The notes under the pieces are model-generated. The model saw only the letters and a list, made by a program, of their open reading frames with translations, was not told the origin of the DNA and ran no database searches. The translations under genes and the position numbers were made by a program. Shown here piece by piece: positions 60,526 to 64,000 of a stretch of 64,000 bases of DNA. The stretch lies in the NCBI GenBank assembly GCA_036351115.1, contig JAZBOL010000087.1, positions 24,342 to 88,341 on the forward strand, written 5' to 3'. This stretch comes from Marinihelvus sp036351115. Lineage in GTDB: Bacteria > Pseudomonadota > Gammaproteobacteria > Xanthomonadales > SZUA-36. Numbering within the stretch: position 1 is the first letter of the stretch; every line of letters starts with the position of its first letter.

Positions 60526-60613
60526 CCGGCGGACCTCGCGGTCCGCCGGTGCCGTTGTGCGAGTGGCCTCATCGGCCGGGAGCCGGCGGAACGCCGGCCC
60601 GAACGGGCCGGCG
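60526..60613. terminator. Three perfect hairpins between the MFS and TonB genes
   Basis: CCGGCGGACC-TCGC-GGTCCGCCGG (60526-60549) is a 10-bp stem. GCCGGCG-GAA-CGCCGGC (60582-60598) and CGCCGGCCC-GAAC-GGGCCGGCG (60592-60613) share an arm and so exclude each other. None has a T tract, so a transcript-shortening, mRNA-stabilising or processing role is as likely as termination. Confidence 0.45.
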
Positions 60614-60619
60614 AATGCC

Positions 60620-62863
60620 TCAGAAGCGGTAGTCCAGGGCGACGGTCCAGGTCCGCGGATCGCCGTAATAGGCGGTCTGGATGTTGCCGACGCTGCGGAA
60701 CTCCTGACCTTCGACCCGGTACACCTCATCCGTGGCGTTCTTCATGCCGGCCGTGACGGTCCAGTGCTCGTCCGCGCTCGTCCAGCTGACGAAGCCGTTG
60801 AGCAGCCAGTAGTCGCCTTCGGTCAGGGCCGCGACGTTTTCCACGCTGAGGAACATGGCGTCCCGGTAGTTTGCGTCGGCGCCGAAGCGCAGGTAGGAGC
60901 CTCCGGACAGGTCCAGGGTATAGATGCCGCCGAAGCGTGCGGTCCACTCGGGCGAGAAGGCCGGCTCGTCTTCAACCCCGTCGGAACCGGTGAACCCACC
61001 CGCGCCATATTCGGCGTCGAGGTAGCCGATCTGCGAGGTCAGCTGCAGTGCGTCGATCGGGAACCAGGCAAGCTCAAGCTCGGCGCCGTTGATGTCCAGT
61101 TCCGCGGCATTGAGCACGGGAAACCGAAAATCGATGCCGTCGCCGACGGAGACACGCGCCTGGAAGTCATCGTACTGACTGGTAAAGACCGCAAAATTCG
61201 CCTGCACCCGGCCATCCGCCAGGATGGTCTTCGCCCCCAGTTCCGCCGACCAGACCGTCTCCGGGTCAAAGGTCGAAACATCGGCTGCGCTGTTCGCCCG
61301 GCCGTTGAAACCGCCGCTCTTGAAGCCCTTGGCGACGCGCCCGTAGAAATTCACGTTGTCGTTGAGGGCGTAGTCCAGCGTCACGGTCGGTGTCCAGTCG
61401 TCCCAGCTGTCGGAGTCAGAAAATTCGAAGGCGGGGTCGGCGACGCCGAGAATGTCACTGAAGGTGCTGGTGGTCCGGAAATAGCTCTTTTTCTCGTAGG
61501 TGTAGCGGATGCCGAGACCCAGGTTCCAGCGATCGGCGAAGGCCCAGTCCACCTGGCCGAAGGCGGCGTAACTCTCGGTGTTGAGGTCGTCGTTGATGGT
61601 GCGGAGGAAGCTGATGGGAAAGCCGTTGAACAGCAGGAAATCATCCGCGAAGGCCGCCTGGTCCGAGGGCACGCTCTCGTCGAGGTAGTAGAGGCCGGCC
61701 ACCCACTTGATGTCCCCGCCGTTGTCACCCAGCAGTTGCAGCTCCTGGCTGAACTGGTTCTGATCCAGGCCGACGAACACGTCGCCCAGTTCGAGGGTGG
61801 TCGCATCGATGTCGATAAAGGCCGAGGTTTCGAGGTCGCGGTACGCCGTGATGGATCGCAGTTCCAGTCCTGAGTTGATGGTCCAGTTGAGCGTCAGGTT
61901 GCCGCCCCAGTGATCGACCTGCTGACCGCCCGCATCCGTCAGGCTCGTGCTGCTGTCGAAGTTCCACTCCTCGTTGCCCGGTATAAAGCGGGGTACCGCG
62001 CCACCGGTTCCAAGATCGATGCTGACCAGCGGGGCTTCGGCACGACCGAGGGTGAGTTCCACGTCTTCCTGGGTGTAGTCGAAGGAGAATACTGCTTCGA
62101 GGTTGTCGCTGGCCTGCCAGACGCCCTTGAGGCGCGCTACCGTGGTGTACTCGTCGTTGTACTCACGTCCGGTCAGTGGATCGGTGACGAAACCGTCGCG
62201 CTGGTCATGGAGCACGCTGAGGCCCAGGGACAGGTTCTCACTCACAGGGCCCGAGAGATAACCGCTGGCCTGGACGCGATTGTAGTCCCCGAGGGTCAGA
62301 TTCGCGGCCGCCTCGAAGTCGTCGCCGGGGTTTCTGGTCACCAGGCGGATGGCGCCGCCGGGGGTGTTCTTGCCGTACAGGGTGCCCTGGGGGCCTCGCA
62401 ATACTTCGATACGCTCGATGTCGTACAGCTTGAACATGGCGCCCTGGATACGACTCATGTAGACATCGTCCAGGTAGATTCCGACGGCCGGGTCAAAGGT
62501 CTGCAGCGCGTCCGGCTGACCGACGCCACGAATGAAGACGTTGACGCTCGAGTTGGAGCCGCGGCCCTGCACGAGGTTCAGGTTGGGTACGGCGCCCTGG
62601 ATACTGTCCAGGTTGTCCGCCTGCAGATCCCGAAGCTGTTGTTCCGTGAACGCGCTGATGGCCATGGGGACTTCCTGGAGCGACTGTTCCCGACGCTGCG
62701 CGGTCACCACCACCTCTTCGAGCAGTGCATCTGCCTCGGTGTCTTCCCGGTCCTGGGCCAGGGTGAGTTGGGGAAGCCCCAGGGCGGCGGCGATGGCCGC
62801 CCCCAGAAGGGACGTGCGCAGGGTGAGACCCGGATGGGACGAACTGAATGCATTGCGTTTCAT
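60620..62863 (-). CDS. TonB-dependent outer-membrane receptor
   Basis: 747 aa from the ATG at MKRNAFSSS, which follows CAGGGC. Signal peptide to LTLAQD (about residue 36), then EEVVVTAQRREQSLQEVPMA as TonB box and plug start, IRGVGQPDALQTFDPAVGIYLD, and the barrel, ending in a terminal Phe. Similar in type to the first receptor but clearly different. An upstream ATG would run into the operator region. Opposite the TetR gene, with two shared operators. Confidence 0.93.
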   Translation of the reverse strand: MKRNAFSSSHPGLTLRTSLLGAAIAAALGLPQLTLAQDREDTEADALLEEVVVTAQRREQSLQEVPMAISAFTEQQLRDLQADNLDSIQGAVPNLNLVQGRGSNSSVNVFIRGVGQPDALQTFDPAVGIYLDDVYMSRIQGAMFKLYDIERIEVLRGPQGTLYGKNTPGGAIRLVTRNPGDDFEAAANLTLGDYNRVQASGYLSGPVSENLSLGLSVLHDQRDGFVTDPLTGREYNDEYTTVARLKGVWQASDNLEAVFSFDYTQEDVELTLGRAEAPLVSIDLGTGGAVPRFIPGNEEWNFDSSTSLTDAGGQQVDHWGGNLTLNWTINSGLELRSITAYRDLETSAFIDIDATTLELGDVFVGLDQNQFSQELQLLGDNGGDIKWVAGLYYLDESVPSDQAAFADDFLLFNGFPISFLRTINDDLNTESYAAFGQVDWAFADRWNLGLGIRYTYEKKSYFRTTSTFSDILGVADPAFEFSDSDSWDDWTPTVTLDYALNDNVNFYGRVAKGFKSGGFNGRANSAADVSTFDPETVWSAELGAKTILADGRVQANFAVFTSQYDDFQARVSVGDGIDFRFPVLNAAELDINGAELELAWFPIDALQLTSQIGYLDAEYGAGGFTGSDGVEDEPAFSPEWTARFGGIYTLDLSGGSYLRFGADANYRDAMFLSVENVAALTEGDYWLLNGFVSWTSADEHWTVTAGMKNATDEVYRVEGQEFRSVGNIQTAYYGDPRTWTVALDYRF

Positions 62864-62903
62864 TGACTGAGCCCTGTCGTTGTGACGAATGTTCTGAATG
62901 TTT

Positions 62904-62919
62904 TTCAACAAGTGTTGAA
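62904..62919. promoter_or_regulatory. TetR operator copy 1
   Basis: TTCAACAAGTGTTGAA, a perfect dyad (7-bp arms, 2-base centre). It overlaps a possible tetR -35 (TTGAAC, 62915-62920), with -10 TATTCT at 62937-62942 and a 16-base spacer. Confidence 0.7.
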
Positions 62920-62958
62920 CTTGTTCTCCGGTAGAGTATTCTTGGTTTTCCATAAAAA

Positions 62959-62974
62959 TTCAACAGAAGTTGAA
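62959..62974. promoter_or_regulatory. TetR operator copy 2
   Basis: TTCAACAGAAGTTGAA, the same half-sites with a different centre. Centres are 55 bases apart. It covers the ATTCAA block that would be the minus-strand -35 (TTGAAT) for the TonB receptor and ends nine bases before the tetR start. Confidence 0.7.
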
Positions 62975-62982
62975 AAAATGCC

Positions 62983-63630
62983 ATGGGTGAGTCGCTCTCC
63001 AAGAAAGACCGAATCCTCGAAGTCGCAGAGCGCCAGTTCGCGAAACGCGGCTTCGACGGCGTATCCCTTCGTGAAATAACGAATGAGGCCGGTGTCGATG
63101 TCGCGCTGGTGAAATATCACTTCGGCAGCAAGCAGGGTCTGTTCGACGAACTGCTGCACCGCCGTGCCGAGGCGATCAACCGCGAGCGGTCCGAGGCGCT
63201 CGACGCGGTGCTCGCTCGCCAGGACCCGGCGCCGGTGGAAGAGATCGTCGATGCCTTCACGCATACCCTGCTGAACAAGGTGGTTTCCGAGGACCCGAGC
63301 TGGCGTTCCTATTTCGGACTGCTGGCCCAGGTCAACAACAATCCGGAGTGGGGGGGGAAAACCATGTCGAAGAACTTCGATCCCCTCGTGCGGCGCTTCA
63401 TCGAAGCCCTGTCGCGCGCGCTGCCGGAAGCGAAGGAGGCGGATCTTTACTGGTGTTATCACTTCTGGTCCGGCGCCCTGACCCTGACCTTTGCCGACAC
63501 GCGCCGCATCGACGGCCTGTCCGGCGGATTGTGTTCGTCGGCCGATTTCGAAGCCGTGCACAAGCGACTCGTACCCTTCATCAGCGCCGGTTTCCGTGCG
63601 CTGTGCCAACCGGGAGAATCCCATGATTGA
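62983..63630 (+). CDS. TetR-family transcriptional regulator
   Basis: 215 aa. The N-terminal helix-turn-helix (about 8-55) is KKDRILEVAERQFAKRGFDG, SLREITNEAGVDVALVKYHF and GSKQGLFDEL. The C-terminal ligand domain, with WRSYFGLLAQVNNNPEW, is of the TetR_C group seen near lipid genes. Divergent from the TonB receptor over two TTCAAC-N4-GTTGAA dyads, it is the obvious candidate to bind them and autoregulate. Start ATG at 62983; no clear ribosome site is seen. Confidence 0.9.
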   Translation: MGESLSKKDRILEVAERQFAKRGFDGVSLREITNEAGVDVALVKYHFGSKQGLFDELLHRRAEAINRERSEALDAVLARQDPAPVEEIVDAFTHTLLNKVVSEDPSWRSYFGLLAQVNNNPEWGGKTMSKNFDPLVRRFIEALSRALPEAKEADLYWCYHFWSGALTLTFADTRRIDGLSGGLCSSADFEAVHKRLVPFISAGFRALCQPGESHD

Positions 63631-64000
63631 GTTCTGCATCTCACCGAAGCACTCCCTGGCCGAGAGCATTCGCAGGCTGTCACGCCACTTCGCCGCGGGG
63701 CTGATACTCCTCTGCCTGGGGAACCCGGCGTTCGGACAGACCGAACCGAACCGGCCCCTGCCGCACGTGAACGGGAAAGGCGTGACGGTCTCGGGCATTT
63801 CCTCCGGGGGCGCCATGGCCCAGCAGCTGCAGTTCGCCTATGCCGACCGATTCCAGGGCGCCGGCATCATCGCGGGGGTGCCTTTCGGCTGCGCCGAGGG
63901 TGACCTCGGCCTGGCCCTGGGTCGCTGCGTGGGCAAGGAGGAGGGTGCCTTGCCGGTGGACCGTTACCGCGTGACCCTGGCGGCCCTGGCCTCGGAAGGC
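63623..64000 (+). CDS. PHB-depolymerase-like esterase (5' part, truncated by window end)
   Basis: Only the first 126 codons are in view. A hydrophobic signal segment (about 20-39, FAAGLILLCLGNPAFGQ) is followed by the lipase box GISSGGAMAQQLQFAYADRF, as in extracellular PHB depolymerases (GxSxGG), then AGIIAGVPFGCAEG. The ATG overlaps the tetR stop by eight bases, so it should be co-transcribed. Cysteines suggest disulfides in an exported enzyme. A feruloyl-esterase-like role cannot be excluded. Confidence 0.7.
   Translation, partial: MIEFCISPKHSLAESIRRLSRHFAAGLILLCLGNPAFGQTEPNRPLPHVNGKGVTVSGISSGGAMAQQLQFAYADRFQGAGIIAGVPFGCAEGDLGLALGRCVGKEEGALPVDRYRVTLAALASEG

Noticed and set aside
1..64000. 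Prophage, insertion sequence, tRNA or rRNA genes.
   Set aside because: No transposase, integrase, cloverleaf or rRNA-like sequence was recognised by eye; a tRNA/rRNA model search would be needed for certainty.

Overview
The window is high-GC, densely coded DNA (close to one gene per kb) from a gammaproteobacterium. The best evidence is the order rpoE-rseA-rseB-rseC-mucD-lepA-lepB-DUF4845-rnc-era-recO-pdxJ, which is typical of that class. TonB receptors, class III CoA transferases, DUF1838 proteins and many dehydrogenases point to a free-living aerobic heterotroph from marine, sediment or soil habitats; I cannot name the genus. I saw no rRNA, tRNA, CRISPR array, prophage or insertion sequence.

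0-19 kb is conserved core. An ALDH7-type dehydrogenase is followed by the envelope-stress sigma factor, its three regulators and a DegP-type protease. Sequences resembling sigma-E promoters lie before rpoE and before mucD. Next come translation, export and RNA-processing genes (lepA, lepB, rnc, era), then recO, pdxJ, rlmD, a CYTH protein, nagZ and a purine-salvage pair (hpt and a methylthioinosine phosphorylase-like gene), ending in a large FadH-like flavoenzyme.

19-33 kb mixes regulators and housekeeping genes: a winged-helix regulator, a saccharopine-dehydrogenase-like reductase, yigZ, a second sigma/anti-sigma pair, xseA, an exported amidohydrolase, guaB-guaA, a 2OG-Fe(II) oxygenase with a coiled-coil tail, tadA, and a membrane-anchored glycosidase-like protein.

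33-54 kb is accessory catabolism. It holds deoC with an ALDH16-type double-domain dehydrogenase, HMG-CoA lyase divergent from a CoA transferase, a CpeT-like secreted protein with two tandem DUF1838 proteins, a TonB receptor with a palindrome over its promoter, and leuCD-like genes without leuA or leuB. A tight five-gene operon follows (NicO-like metal transporter, amidohydrolase-fold protein lacking its HxH motif, CoA transferase, 97-aa acidic protein, bicupin with an 18-histidine tail). This operon is my best candidate for an undescribed metal-linked pathway.

54-64 kb suggests 3-hydroxybutyrate or ester use: a second exported amidohydrolase, alpha/beta hydrolase, acyl-CoA ligase, 3-hydroxybutyrate dehydrogenase, MFS transporter and TonB receptor. 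They lie opposite a TetR regulator and a PHB-depolymerase-like enzyme cut by the window end. Two copies of TTCAAC-N4-GTTGAA sit between the receptor and tetR and look like operators.
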